Positions 8,960-18,310 are shown, numbered from the stretch's first letter. The stretch is 64,000 bases of DNA from Rhodococcus sp. HNM0563 (GCF_012726195.1 NZ_JAASAF010000001.1:741763-805762), one strand, 5' to 3'. Made by a program: numbers and translations. The notes: generated from the sequence alone by a model not told the origin.

Positions 8960-9856
8960 TCAGAGCCCGGATACCGGGCTCGACTCCCCACTGTTCGCGA
9001 TGCGGGCGCAGAAGATCGCGGTGCCGGGAAAGATCTCGCCGCGCAGCGGGCTCCACTGGCCCCACTCCCGGTCGAGATGTTCGGGCCAGTCGGGTTCGAC
9101 GATGTCGTAGACCTCGAAACCGGCTGCGACCAGTTCCCGGACCCGATCGCCGATGGTGCGGTGATGCTCTACGTAGGTGGCGACGCCGTCGTCGTCGACC
9201 TCCACATACGGGGTGCGGTCGAAGTAGGGGAACATTGCGACCAGTCCGCGCTCGCCCGGATCATCGGGGAATATCCACCGCATCGGGTGGTTGACCGAGA
9301 ACACCCACCGTCCGCCGGGACGCAGCACCCGCGCGACCTCCCGCATCACCTGTGCCGAATCGGCGACGAACGGGACCGCACCGAAGGCCGAACACGCGAT
9401 ATCGAAACTGTTGTCGGCGAACGGCAGGTTCTCCGCGCCGGCCTGCACGAGAGGCACGTGCGGACCACCCCGGTTCATCGCGTCTACGCCCCGCGAGAGC
9501 ATGCCCATCGACAGGTCGAGTCCGACGGCACGGGCACCCTCCTCGGCGAGCCAGCGTGCGCACGGTGCAGACCCGCAGCCCAGTTCGAGGATGTCCTTGC
9601 CGTGGACGTCACCGAGGAGATGGACATCGCCTTCGTGCAGGCCCTCCGGGCACCACACGAATTCGCCCGCGACCGAATCCACTCCGAGGAACTCGCCGTG
9701 TGTGCGGTGGTAGTCGCCGGCGTCGGCGTCCCACCAGGTGCGACTCGCGTGTTCACTGTCGCGGCTGCCCACGCGTGCGCGGCCGGCCTTCGATGTGCCG
9801 AGCAGTGCGTTGGCGGTGGCGTGACGAGGATCGGGTGGCAGGGGCGCGTCGGACAT
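8960..9856 (-). CDS. Class I SAM-dependent methyltransferase
   Basis: A 298-aa protein with a Rossmann methyltransferase domain: motif I ILELGCGSAPCARWL (about 105-120), acidic VGLDLS, and FDIACSAFGAVPF followed by LRPGGRWVFSVNHP. The profile resembles methyltransferase-11 family members annotated only generally in Rhodococcus and Mycobacterium; the substrate is unknown. ATG 9856 is chosen because TACGCT (9863-9868, read on this strand) lies six bases upstream, a leaderless arrangement. Confidence 0.9.
   Translation of the reverse strand: MSDAPLPPDPRHATANALLGTSKAGRARVGSRDSEHASRTWWDADAGDYHRTHGEFLGVDSVAGEFVWCPEGLHEGDVHLLGDVHGKDILELGCGSAPCARWLAEEGARAVGLDLSMGMLSRGVDAMNRGGPHVPLVQAGAENLPFADNSFDIACSAFGAVPFVADSAQVMREVARVLRPGGRWVFSVNHPMRWIFPDDPGERGLVAMFPYFDRTPYVEVDDDGVATYVEHHRTIGDRVRELVAAGFEVYDIVEPDWPEHLDREWGQWSPLRGEIFPGTAIFCARIANSGESSPVSGL
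8963..8981. terminator. Hairpin at the convergent gene ends
   Basis: GAGCCCGG and CCGGGCTC pair perfectly across a 3-base loop. The hairpin lies just after the transporter operon and within the last codons of the convergent methyltransferase gene. It lacks a T-tract, so termination is inferred from position only. Confidence 0.45.
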
Positions 9857-9862
9857 GTAAAC

Positions 9863-9868
9863 AGCGTA
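9863..9868 (-). promoter_or_regulatory. -10 element of the methyltransferase gene
   Basis: On the minus strand TACGCT is followed by six bases and then the ATG at 9856, which suggests a leaderless mRNA. Confidence 0.45.
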
Positions 9869-10196
9869 GGACGTGCACTGTAGACGGTTCCCCATCGGGA
9901 TTCGCAATTGGAAGGCGTTGCCGTGAATGGCGCGCGATGATGCAGGAGCAGAGCAGAGAATCGGGTCTGATGACCATCATGCTCGCGGAACGCGGGGCGG
10001 TTCCTGCCGGGTGAGTTTGCCGGGGCGATACCGGACCGCGTAGCCTGGTGCACGCGAGTATCCCGAGTTCTGTCCTTCACCGGCCTGCACGAGGGTACTC
10101 GTGGTGGAAAGCGCGTGATGTGCACGTCGGCGCCGGTCCACCTGTCCGAAAGCGTTAATCAACCGACTATCAACCCGTCCGGAGCAACTCAAACAC
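9869..10196. other. Intergenic region upstream of rpsA
   Basis: Roughly 330 bases hold the divergent methyltransferase promoter on the left and the rpsA promoter and 5' leader (about 145 nt) on the right. No open frame with convincing coding character is seen. Confidence 0.6.
10017..10046 (+). promoter_or_regulatory. rpsA promoter
   Basis: TTGCCG (10017-10022) and TAGCCT (10041-10046) are separated by 18 bp, a plausible housekeeping sigma promoter placed about 145 nt before the start codon. Confidence 0.55.
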
Positions 10197-11663
10197 ATGG
10201 CCTCCACCACCGTCACCTCGCCGCAGGTAGCCGTCAACGACATCGGCTCCGCCGAGGATTTCCTCGCCGCCATCGACGCCACGATCAAGTACTTCAACGA
10301 TGGCGACATCGTCGAAGGCACCATCGTCAAGGTCGATCGCGATGAGGTGCTGCTCGACATCGGTTACAAGACCGAAGGCGTCATCCCGTCCCGCGAGCTC
10401 TCGATCAAGCACGACGTCGACCCCAATGAGGTCGTGTCGGTGGGCGACGAGGTCGAGGCCCTGGTCCTCACCAAGGAGGACAAGGAAGGCCGCCTGATCC
10501 TGTCCAAGAAGCGTGCGCAGTACGAGCGCGCGTGGGGCACGATCGAGGAGCTCAAGGAGAAGGACGAGGCGGTCAAGGGCACCGTCATCGAGGTCGTCAA
10601 GGGCGGCCTGATCCTCGACATCGGTCTGCGCGGCTTCCTGCCCGCATCGCTCGTCGAGATGCGTCGCGTCCGCGACCTCCAGCCGTACGTCGGCAAGGAG
10701 ATCGAAGCCAAGATCATCGAGCTCGACAAGAACCGCAACAACGTGGTTCTGTCGCGCCGCGCATGGCTCGAGCAGACCCAGTCCGAGGTCCGCAGCGAGT
10801 TCCTGCACCAGCTCCAGAAGGGCCAGGTCCGCAAGGGCGTTGTGTCCTCCATCGTCAACTTCGGCGCCTTCGTCGATCTCGGCGGTGTCGACGGCCTCGT
10901 GCACGTCTCCGAGCTGTCCTGGAAGCACATCGACCACCCGTCCGAGGTTGTCGAGGTCGGCACCGAGGTCACCGTCGAGGTTCTCGACGTCGATCTCGAC
11001 CGCGAGCGCGTGTCCCTGTCGCTCAAGGCGACGCAGGAAGATCCGTGGCGTCAGTTCGCCCGGACCCACGCGATCGGCCAGATCGTTCCGGGCAAGGTCA
11101 CCAAGCTCGTTCCGTTCGGTGCGTTCGTCCGCGTCGAAGAGGGAATCGAAGGCCTCGTGCACATCTCCGAGCTGGCCGAGCGCCACGTGGAGGTTCCGGA
11201 CCAGGTTGTCGCAGTCGGCGACGACGCGATGGTCAAGGTCATCGACATCGATCTCGAGCGTCGTCGTATCTCCCTGTCGCTCAAGCAGGCGAACGAGGAC
11301 TACACGGCCGAGTTCGACCCGTCGAAGTACGGCATGGCCGACAGCTACGACGAGCAGGGCAACTACATCTTCCCCGAGGGCTTCGATCCCGAGACCAACG
11401 AATGGCTCGAGGGCTTCGAGAAGCAGCGTGAGGAGTGGGAGTCCCGCTACGCGGAGGCCGAGCGTCGTCACAAGATGCACACTGCGCAGATCGAGAAGAT
11501 GGCTGCCGACGAGGCGGCCGAGGCTGCTGCAGGCGTGTCCAGCAGCAACTACTCCTCGGATTCGGCCCCCGAGGCCGGCGAGGCCGAGACCACCGGTGGC
11601 GGCTCGCTCGCCAGCGATGCTCAGCTCGCTGCACTGCGCGAGAAGCTGTCGGGCAACGCCTGA
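10197..11663 (+). CDS. rpsA: 30S ribosomal protein S1
   Basis: A 488-aa protein with four consecutive S1 OB-fold repeats at about residues 35-105, 120-190, 205-275 and 290-360, the number typical of actinobacteria. It recruits mRNA to the 30S subunit. The C-terminal about 120 residues are charged, then Ala/Ser/Gly/Glu-rich and probably disordered. Codon use is strongly biased, as expected for a highly expressed gene. A strong terminator follows. Confidence 0.97.
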   Translation: MASTTVTSPQVAVNDIGSAEDFLAAIDATIKYFNDGDIVEGTIVKVDRDEVLLDIGYKTEGVIPSRELSIKHDVDPNEVVSVGDEVEALVLTKEDKEGRLILSKKRAQYERAWGTIEELKEKDEAVKGTVIEVVKGGLILDIGLRGFLPASLVEMRRVRDLQPYVGKEIEAKIIELDKNRNNVVLSRRAWLEQTQSEVRSEFLHQLQKGQVRKGVVSSIVNFGAFVDLGGVDGLVHVSELSWKHIDHPSEVVEVGTEVTVEVLDVDLDRERVSLSLKATQEDPWRQFARTHAIGQIVPGKVTKLVPFGAFVRVEEGIEGLVHISELAERHVEVPDQVVAVGDDAMVKVIDIDLERRRISLSLKQANEDYTAEFDPSKYGMADSYDEQGNYIFPEGFDPETNEWLEGFEKQREEWESRYAEAERRHKMHTAQIEKMAADEAAEAAAGVSSSNYSSDSAPEAGEAETTGGGSLASDAQLAALREKLSGNA

Positions 11664-11677
11664 TAGAGCGCTTAGAT

Positions 11678-11718
11678 GGACGACCCCGCACCGGAAGGTG
11701 CGGGGTCGTCCGCTTTTT
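11678..11718 (+). terminator. Rho-independent terminator of rpsA
   Basis: A perfect 15-bp stem (11678-11692 with 11697-11711) with a GGAA loop is followed by GCTTTTT. This is the clearest intrinsic terminator in the first half of the window. Confidence 0.9.
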
Positions 11719-11773
11719 CCGGGACCGTGTGGCATGGCGCAGATGGGCCGGGGGAGTGAGCCCCTGTGACGTC

Positions 11774-11803
11774 GACGGCCCCTCCCGCAGGGGAGGGGCC
11801 GTC
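11774..11803. terminator. Second hairpin downstream of rpsA
   Basis: A 13-bp perfect stem of GC-rich sequence with a GCAG loop. No T-run follows on either strand. It may back up the rpsA terminator or end transcription from the opposite strand. Confidence 0.45.
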
Positions 11804-11852
11804 GGTCGAGTCGTGCCCGGCATCCGTGTGGTGTCGGATGCTCTCCGGGTGA

Positions 11853-12023
11853 TCAGCCCACAGCGGGTGTCGCCCACTGGGCAGGCAGTCCGGTTGCGCG
11901 CTTACGAATGGCGGCCTGGCTGTGGCGCGCGTTGGTCAGGAGCATCGTGAACCAATTGCGTCGGTGCTCTGTGAGTGCGGCGGCCACCTCGGGGATGAGG
12001 ATGCAGTGAACACCGTTTTCCAT
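11853..12023 (-). CDS. Possible small protein, 56 aa
   Basis: An open frame starting MENGVHCILIPEVAAAL and ending in TGA lies in the 560-base gap between rpsA and coaE. Its third-codon GC is high but lower than in neighbouring genes. A basic, alanine-rich helix-like middle (NARHSQAAIRKRA) is the only visible character. No family is recognised, and it may be chance. Confidence 0.3.
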   Translation of the reverse strand: MENGVHCILIPEVAAALTEHRRNWFTMLLTNARHSQAAIRKRATGLPAQWATPAVG

Positions 12024-12279
12024 ACCGAGGCGATGCCGACCGGGTGATGACTGGGAGGATCGCATTCTTGCCTTCTCGAGTGGACTGGACTCCGTGGTCG
12101 GACGCTTCTGGACGACGATATCCGACCGAGAGACGCGAATGCTGCATTTGGCGCAGGTGAGAGGCGTGTTTCACTCGCGGTGGATCAGTCGCGATCGGCC
12201 TGTGACCCGCTCGTGACCGCGATGTGACTGCGGCAGCCCGAGTTCCGGTATCACGGTCGGTGATGCAAGACTGGGCGAC
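12024..12279. other. Intergenic region upstream of coaE
   Basis: No gene is seen. Near the right end AAGACT (12267-12272) lies seven bases before the coaE GTG, the same arrangement as at polA, suggesting a leaderless start. A short palindrome ATCAC-n5-GTGAT lies at 12251-12265, just upstream. Confidence 0.4.
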
Positions 12280-13497
12280 GTGTTGCGAATGGGGTTGACC
12301 GGAGGCATCGGCGCGGGGAAGTCGACCGTGGCGAGGGAGCTTGTTGCACTCGGAGCGGTTCTCGTCGACGCCGACGTGATCGCGCGGGAAATCGTGGCGC
12401 CGGGATCGGAGGGGCTCGAAGAACTCGTCGATGCGTTCGGCGACGAGATCCTGCTTCCGGACGGTTCTTTGAATCGCCCGGTGCTGGCGGAGAAAGCGTT
12501 CGTGACCGACGAAGCGCGCGCGGTGCTCAATGCGATCACGCACCCCCGGGTCGGTCGTCGTACGGTCGAACTCGTCGAGGAAGCCGCAGACGATGCGATT
12601 GTCGTGCAGGATATTCCGCTGCTCGTCGAAGGTTCCATGGCCCCCTCGTTCCACCTCGTCGCGGTCGTGCATGCCGGTGAGCAGGAACGCCTGCGTCGCC
12701 TCGTGACGCTGCGGGGTATGCCCGAATCCGATGCGAAGGCCCGGATCCGCGCGCAGGCCACAGAAGAGCAGCGTCGTGAAGTTGCCGACATCTGGCTCGA
12801 CAACACCGGTGAGCCCGACGCCGTTGTCGAGGTGGTCCGACAGCTGTGGGAGCAGCGACTGGTGCCGTTCGAGGAGAACCTCCGCACCCGCACAGCCGTG
12901 TCGGCCGAGCCGGTTCTCGAACCGGCACAGGCTCGATGGGAGCCGGAGGCCCGGCGTCTCGTAGCGCGACTGGCTCTCGCGTGTGGTGGGCTTGCGGTGC
13001 GCATCGACCACGTGGGATCGACCGCGGTGCCCGAACTCGACGCGGTGGACATGCTCGATCTTCAGGTCACCGTCGCCGATCTCGCGGACGCCGATGCATT
13101 GCTCGAGCCGCTCGCGGCGGCGGGCTTCCCGCGGATCGAGCAGATCGACCATGACACCCCGAAGCCGTCCTACAGTGCGAGCGGTGAGACCGATCCCGCA
13201 GTGTGGTCGATGAGGTTGCACGGTAGTGCCGATCCCGGCCGCCCCGCGCGGGTGGCGCTGAGAGTTGAAGGGTGGCCCGGGCAACGGTTCTCCTTGCTTC
13301 TGCGAGATTGGTTGCGGGCCGACGCGGAGGCCGCTCAGGAGTATGCGGAAGTCAAGCGCGCAGCGGCGCGGTCGGCTGCCGACGAGCCCGATCCCCTGCG
13401 TGCCGCGGCGGTGTACCGAGAAATCAAGGAGCCGTGGTTCGACCGGGCTTACCGCCGGGCGTCGGATTGGGCTGACGCAACCGGCTGGTCGATCTAG
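12280..13497 (+). CDS. coaE: Dephospho-CoA kinase fused to a GrpB-like domain
   Basis: A 405-aa fusion. Residues 1-200 form dephospho-CoA kinase, the last step of coenzyme A synthesis, with the P-loop GGIGAGKS (about 8-15) and DADVIAREIV. Residues about 215-400 form a GrpB/UPF0157 domain of the nucleotidyltransferase fold (RIDHVGSTAVPEL motif). The same fusion occurs in mycobacterial CoaE, where the GrpB part is reported to aid folding. GTG 12280 is supported by the putative -10 at 12267-12272; translation could also begin at ATG 12289. Confidence 0.95.
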   Translation: MLRMGLTGGIGAGKSTVARELVALGAVLVDADVIAREIVAPGSEGLEELVDAFGDEILLPDGSLNRPVLAEKAFVTDEARAVLNAITHPRVGRRTVELVEEAADDAIVVQDIPLLVEGSMAPSFHLVAVVHAGEQERLRRLVTLRGMPESDAKARIRAQATEEQRREVADIWLDNTGEPDAVVEVVRQLWEQRLVPFEENLRTRTAVSAEPVLEPAQARWEPEARRLVARLALACGGLAVRIDHVGSTAVPELDAVDMLDLQVTVADLADADALLEPLAAAGFPRIEQIDHDTPKPSYSASGETDPAVWSMRLHGSADPGRPARVALRVEGWPGQRFSLLLRDWLRADAEAAQEYAEVKRAAARSAADEPDPLRAAAVYREIKEPWFDRAYRRASDWADATGWSI

Positions 13498-13579
13498 TAC
13501 CTTAGGCATCGACGAGGCAGGTCGTCGCGCCGAGCGAACGCAGTCAGGGAACAAACCGCCGAAGCGGACCGTTAAGGTA

Positions 13580-13593
13580 GTTGACTGTTCAAC
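13580..13593. promoter_or_regulatory. Possible operator upstream of the monooxygenase operon
   Basis: GTTGA-CTGT-TCAAC is a 5-bp inverted repeat with a 4-base centre, about 20 bases before the start codon of the next gene. The form resembles MarR/TetR-type operators, but no regulator is adjacent. Confidence 0.35.
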
Positions 13594-13614
13594 GATCTAA
13601 CGGAGGTTCGGGGC

Positions 13615-14769
13615 ATGCAATTCGGGATTTTCACCATCGGAGACGTGACCCGCGATCCCACGACGGGGCAGGTACCCACCGAACACGACCGCATCGTCGC
13701 CATGACGAAGATCGCTCTCAAGGCCGAAGAGGTCGGGCTCGATGTCTTCGCCACCGGCGAGCACCACAATCCGCCCTTCGTGCCGTCCTCTCCGACGACG
13801 ATGCTCGGCTGGGTTGCAGCCAGGACCGAGAACCTGGTCCTCTCGACAGCGACGACCCTCATCACCACCAACGATCCGGTCAAGATCGCCGAAGACTACG
13901 CGATGTTGCAACACCTCTCCGGCGGGCGCGTCGATCTGATGATGGGACGCGGCAACACAGGGCCGGTCTACCCGTGGTTCGGCAAGGACATCCGGCAGGG
14001 CATCCCCCTTGCGATCGAGAACTATCACCTGCTGCGCCGCCTGTGGCGTGAGAAGGTCGTCGACTGGGACGGCAAGTTCCGCACCCCGCTGCACGGCTAT
14101 ACCTCCACACCGATGCCCCTCGACGGCATCCCGCCCTTCGTCTGGCACGGATCGATCCGCTCACCCGAGATCGCCGAGCAGGCCGCCTTCTACGGCGACG
14201 GGTTCTTCCACAACAACATCTTCTGGAACAGGGAATACATCCAGCAGATGATCTCGCTCTACCGCACCCGATTCGAGCAGTACGGGCACGGCGCCGCGGA
14301 GCAGGCAATCGTCGGGCTCGGGGGACAGGTGTTCATGGCCGACACCGAAGCTGAGGCCAAGAGCCGCTTCCGGCCGTACTTCGACAACGCACCCGTGTAC
14401 GGGCACGGACCGTCGCTCGAGGAGTTCGGTACGATGACGCCGCTGACGGTCGGTACGCCCGAGCAGGTCATCGAGCGTACCCTCGGATTCGCCGACTACG
14501 CCGGAGACTACCAGCGTCAACTCTTCCTCATGGACCATGCGGGTCTGCCGCTCGATGTCGTTCTCGAACAGATCGAGATCCTGGGTCGCGAGGTGGTTCC
14601 GGTGCTGCGTACCGAGTTCGAGCGTCGCCGTCCGGCGCACGTGCCTTCGGATCCGCCGACCCATGCCTCCTTGCTGGCGGCCGGACCGGACTCGCCGCAT
14701 CGGCTCGTCGTGCCCGCCACGATCGACACGGAGACCACCGGAGCGTCGACCACGGGAGCGTCGAAGTGA
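13615..14769 (+). CDS. Luciferase-like flavin-dependent monooxygenase (LLM class)
   Basis: A 384-aa TIM-barrel bacterial-luciferase-type oxidoreductase using reduced FMN. It resembles the CE1758-type family of corynebacteria and rhodococci: N-terminal FGIFTIGD, FATGEHHNPPF and LSGGRVDLMMGRGN segments. The next gene encodes a flavin reductase and overlaps it by 4 nt (GTGA), so the pair probably works as a two-component monooxygenase. The substrate is unknown. GGAGG lies about 10 bases before the ATG. Confidence 0.9.
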   Translation: MQFGIFTIGDVTRDPTTGQVPTEHDRIVAMTKIALKAEEVGLDVFATGEHHNPPFVPSSPTTMLGWVAARTENLVLSTATTLITTNDPVKIAEDYAMLQHLSGGRVDLMMGRGNTGPVYPWFGKDIRQGIPLAIENYHLLRRLWREKVVDWDGKFRTPLHGYTSTPMPLDGIPPFVWHGSIRSPEIAEQAAFYGDGFFHNNIFWNREYIQQMISLYRTRFEQYGHGAAEQAIVGLGGQVFMADTEAEAKSRFRPYFDNAPVYGHGPSLEEFGTMTPLTVGTPEQVIERTLGFADYAGDYQRQLFLMDHAGLPLDVVLEQIEILGREVVPVLRTEFERRRPAHVPSDPPTHASLLAAGPDSPHRLVVPATIDTETTGASTTGASK

Positions 14770-15389
14770 CTCGCCGCGTGATCGTGGTCACCGGGGGGCT
14801 GTCGCAACCGTCGTCCACCCGACTGCTGTCCGATCGGATCTCCGGCGCGGTGATCGCCGCGATCGAGGCGCGCGGTGAATCGCTGGACGTCGATATCGTC
14901 GAACTGCGTGACGTTGCCGGAGACCTTGCAACCATGATGAGCACGCAGGTGGCGACATCCGCGCTGGCCGACATCCGTGAACGCGTGTCACGCGCGGACG
15001 GGCTCATCGCTGTGACCCCGGTGTTCACCGCAAGCTACAGCGGACTGTTCAAGATGTTCTTCGACGCCCTCGACCCCGATGTGCTGCGCGGCACGCCGAC
15101 GATCATCGCGGCCACCGCGGGCAGTGCACGGCACTCGCTCGTGCTCGACCACGCGATGCGCCCGTTGTTCGCGTTCCTGGGCGCGGTCGTGGTGCCTACG
15201 GGAATCTTTGCCGCCACCGAAGATTTCGGGGGCGGGGCGAACCGGGGTGAGGACGGACTGCCGCGACGTATCTGCCGAGCCGCCGACGAACTCGCGGCGA
15301 TGATGGTGACCGGCAACACCGCGTCCGGTGTGTCGGAGGACAGGAGCGGTTCGGCATTCGAAGCGTTGCTCGGGTCTCATCTGAAGTGA
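14766..15389 (+). CDS. NAD(P)H-dependent FMN reductase
   Basis: A 207-aa flavodoxin-like reductase (CE1759-type). It shows the N-terminal GGLSQPSSTRLLSDRI phosphate-binding loop and the VTPVFTASYSGLFKMFFDAL flavin-binding segment. It would supply FMNH2 to the upstream monooxygenase, with which it is translationally coupled. Confidence 0.9.
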   Translation: MTRRVIVVTGGLSQPSSTRLLSDRISGAVIAAIEARGESLDVDIVELRDVAGDLATMMSTQVATSALADIRERVSRADGLIAVTPVFTASYSGLFKMFFDALDPDVLRGTPTIIAATAGSARHSLVLDHAMRPLFAFLGAVVVPTGIFAATEDFGGGANRGEDGLPRRICRAADELAAMMVTGNTASGVSEDRSGSAFEALLGSHLK

Positions 15390-15420
15390 CCACTGTCCTT
15401 GCGTGACTAGGCCCTTGAGT

Positions 15421-15467
15421 GACTCGGCCCGCAGGACGACGGCAGTGTCGTTCCTGCGGGCCGAGTC
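15421..15467. terminator. Bidirectional terminator
   Basis: A 16-bp perfect stem (15421-15436 with 15452-15467), extended by an inner CGAC/GTCG pairing, sits between the FMN reductase gene and the convergent symporter operon. Confidence 0.75.
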
Positions 15468-15487
15468 GGATGCGCCACGAAGGTGGA

Positions 15488-15619
15488 TCAGACCAGATCC
15501 TCACCGTTCCGCCGGGATTCGAGCCATTCCTTGGCGAAGCCGCGGCCGAGAACGAGTAACACCAGCGCCACCAGAAGCGGCCAGATCAGGACGTAGATGG
15601 TCAGGGCAACGGTACTCAT
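15488..15619 (-). CDS. Small single-span membrane protein, 43 aa, symporter partner
   Basis: A 43-aa protein with one transmembrane helix (about residues 5-26, rich in Leu/Val/Ile) and a charged tail with KEWLESRRN. Its start overlaps the stop of the upstream symporter gene by 4 nt, so the two are translated together. Small accessory subunits of this size accompany some bacterial sodium symporters; a role in assembly or stability of the transporter is inferred. Confidence 0.75.
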   Translation of the reverse strand: MSTVALTIYVLIWPLLVALVLLVLGRGFAKEWLESRRNGEDLV

Positions 15620-17313
15620 GCGCGGTCCTTCGTCAGGGTCGGGTCGTTGTCGGGATCCTCGTCGGAGTTGGCCTCCGCGGGGTCGAAATCGCCGACACGC
15701 TGTGCGATGACATCGAAATCGAACTCTTCCTTGCTGTTCACCGACATTGCCCAGCACGCCACCGTGCTCACCGCGTACGCCACCAGCGACGCGCTGAGGA
15801 CCGCGTAGTCGTGCAGGAAGCCGATCGAGAACGGAGCGGCGATCAGCGCGGCCACGACGCCCACGATCTGCGCGACCCGCAGTCCGAAGAAGCCGAATGC
15901 CATCAACCCGGCGATCACGCCTACGCCGACGACCGAGACGACATCGACGAGGTAGCCGACCGCGCCGTCCATCGCGATCCACTCGAATCGCACCGGAAGG
16001 AACAAGGCGAGTGCGAGCACCACCGAGGTGGTGAACGCCTTGTTGGTGACCTTGCCCCAGTAGAAGCTGGCGATCACGGGAAAGACGAGTGCGCCCCACA
16101 GCGCGCCGACGAACACCAGCAGGTCGAGGATGTTCAGGCGCATACTGGCGAATCCGACTGCTGCCGCGGTGGCAAGCACCATCGTGGCCCGACCTACGAA
16201 CAGCATGCGCTGGGGGTCGGCGTGCTTCTTGCCGCCGGCGATGTTCTGGCCGTACACATCGGCCATCATGATCGACGAAAGGGCGGCGAGATCGGAATCC
16301 GCCGTCGACGAGAGTGCCCCGATGATCATGACGAAGAACAGCACCACCAGGACCGTCGGTAGATACGAGGCGACCATCTGCGGAATGATGTTGTTGACGT
16401 CCCCGTCCATCGGGTCGATCCCGAGGTACAGCGCGAGGACACCGAACATTCCGACGCCGATGACCGTCGCGCCGTAACCCACGGTTGCGGTGATGAACGT
16501 GGGCTTGATCAGGTCTTCACGTACCGCGAACAGACGCTGTGCGATGGTCTGGTTTCCGATCGCATAGGCGAGCACCGCTGCGATATAGGGGGCACCCTGG
16601 TTGAGGAACGCGTCGCTGGAGAAGAAATTGCTCTGCTGCTCGCTGAGGTTGCTCGCACCTGTCTCGAAGGCGCCGGGGAATCCTGTGATGAAGAAGACGG
16701 CCGGGATGATCACCACAACTGCTCCGAGCATCGCCACCACTTGGACGAAGTCGGTGAGTACCGACGCTCGGAACCCCGACCACAGCGTGTACAGGAGCAC
16801 GCCGGCTGCGATGAACACGATGCCCTGGACGAACGAGAACGGCGAAAGCATCGAGATGAGGACGCCGCCCGCGATGAAGTTCGACATCAGACTGATGAGG
16901 CTGCCCACCACATTCGATCCGGCGAGCATCAACTGGCTCGACGCGCCGTGTCGAGCGTACATCACCTCGGCCAGGGTGTGTGCCTTGGGTGCGACCGCGC
17001 GGATCCTCTTGCCGAAGGGGTAGATGAACAGAATCATCAACGCGCCCCAAAGTCCGTAGTGGATAGGACCGGAGATTCCGTAGGTATATCCCGAGGTTGC
17101 GGACGCGTAGAGCGAGGACGCCCAGATCCACGTGGCCGTCATACTCGCGGCCGAGACGCCGAATCCAATTTTGTTTCCGGCAGTCATGTACCCGTCGGCA
17201 TTTTCTTCTTTTTTGCCGATCCGGGCCGAAATGATAAAAGTTCCACCATAGAATAAGACAAGCAACAGAACAACTGTCACGGCACTGAACTGAACGAGCT
17301 CGGTGCTGTTCAA
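15616..17313 (-). CDS. Sodium:solute symporter family transporter
   Basis: A 565-aa SSS-family membrane protein with about 13-14 predicted TM helices. The early segment (ADGYMTAGNKIGFGVSA, WIWASSLYASATSGYTYG) resembles the urea/short organic solute branch of the family. The sodium-site region SSTADSDLAALSS is present. The start is a TTG at 17313, chosen because AAGGAGG lies five bases upstream; no ATG fits. The C-terminal about 40 residues are acidic and cytoplasmic. The substrate is not determined. Confidence 0.9.
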   Translation of the reverse strand: MNSTELVQFSAVTVVLLLVLFYGGTFIISARIGKKEENADGYMTAGNKIGFGVSAASMTATWIWASSLYASATSGYTYGISGPIHYGLWGALMILFIYPFGKRIRAVAPKAHTLAEVMYARHGASSQLMLAGSNVVGSLISLMSNFIAGGVLISMLSPFSFVQGIVFIAAGVLLYTLWSGFRASVLTDFVQVVAMLGAVVVIIPAVFFITGFPGAFETGASNLSEQQSNFFSSDAFLNQGAPYIAAVLAYAIGNQTIAQRLFAVREDLIKPTFITATVGYGATVIGVGMFGVLALYLGIDPMDGDVNNIIPQMVASYLPTVLVVLFFVMIIGALSSTADSDLAALSSIMMADVYGQNIAGGKKHADPQRMLFVGRATMVLATAAAVGFASMRLNILDLLVFVGALWGALVFPVIASFYWGKVTNKAFTTSVVLALALFLPVRFEWIAMDGAVGYLVDVVSVVGVGVIAGLMAFGFFGLRVAQIVGVVAALIAAPFSIGFLHDYAVLSASLVAYAVSTVACWAMSVNSKEEFDFDVIAQRVGDFDPAEANSDEDPDNDPTLTKDRA

Positions 17314-17800
17314 TGCAACCTCCTTCGTATCGACATGGTGCCCGGCGCGGGCACAGTGCGACTCGAAATCGGTTTCGGCTATCCACCGGTGGGCGGACGG
17401 TATACCCGTACGGCCAGGGGATGCGACGCTGCCGCGGCCCGCTCCGGACACGCGGGGCACGTATCCTGCTGGTCAACGCCCATTTGTGGGCGCACGTCAA
17501 CGGGACAGCAGCGGTGCTGCTGCGCGCTCGAGAAAGTGTTTCGGCGCCACGCGTGCCGGCAGGAAGGGGTTTCCTCGCTCTGCCGGCACCGATTGCCCTC
17601 CGGTCGTTCGTCCGGAGATTTTTCACGTGTGATGCAAATGCTCGCTGACCGCGAAACAGTAACATGCGGGGTCTGCAGATATTTGCGTGGGTCTCGTCGC
17701 GGCTGTCGAATTATGCGATTTCCAGGGGTTTTCGGATGTTATGCCCAGCGATATCGCGCGAGAATGCGTGTGAACGGTTCATTGTGCGCATCGAATCGTT
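17314..17800. other. Intergenic region, no gene seen
   Basis: About 490 bases upstream of the symporter gene and beyond the 3' end of the DUF402 gene. Open frames here lack coding character. The right half (17640-17800) is noticeably more AT-rich than its surroundings. The symporter promoter must lie within it, but I cannot place it. Confidence 0.5.
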
Positions 17801-18310
17801 TCAGCGCCATTCGACAGGAAAGCCCTGGGCGGTGAGCCACGCGTCCAGATCATGACCGTGGGAGGCGATTCCGTCGACCGCCGCGACAGTGGTGGCGACC
17901 GCTCGCTCGGCATCGTCGGTGTCGAGCACACCGGCTGCCACGGCCGCGAACAACTCGTCGATGTCTTCGACACGGGTGCTGCGCCCCGTCGAAACCACCA
18001 GATCGAGGTAGTGGTCGCGTGAATGCCAGACGTCACCGTCGCGCCAGAAGGCTCCGACGTCGACGTAGCGGTCCTGATCGCGTTCGTGTCCGGGCCGGAA
18101 GTGGAAGATCGATGCTCGCAGATGCAGAGAGGGCAACAGCCAGGATTCGAGGTAGTCGAACTGGACATGATCTGCGGTTCGGGCCATGTACAAGCCCCAC
18201 GGAAGCACTCGGAAACACTCGACCGGTCGCACTGTGCCCTTCGGGTCGGTGTTGGTCCGGGCGGTCACGTCGAATCGTTCCACCTTGATCGGATGAAGAC
18301 GGTGCGCCAT
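17801..18310 (-). CDS. DUF402 domain protein
   Basis: A 169-aa protein of the DUF402 family. It carries the typical strand with [17 protein letters not shown], near the conserved acidic residues that bind metal in phosphatase members of the family. Streptomyces and Staphylococcus relatives act as nucleoside di-/triphosphate phosphatases; that activity is only possible here. It is divergent from uvrB. Confidence 0.8.
   Translation of the reverse strand: MAHRLHPIKVERFDVTARTNTDPKGTVRPVECFRVLPWGLYMARTADHVQFDYLESWLLPSLHLRASIFHFRPGHERDQDRYVDVGAFWRDGDVWHSRDHYLDLVVSTGRSTRVEDIDELFAAVAAGVLDTDDAERAVATTVAAVDGIASHGHDLDAWLTAQGFPVEWR

Noticed and set aside
10170..11735. Long open frame antisense to rpsA
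   Set aside because: Shadow of strongly biased rpsA codons; low-complexity Leu/Val/Asp translation with no family features.
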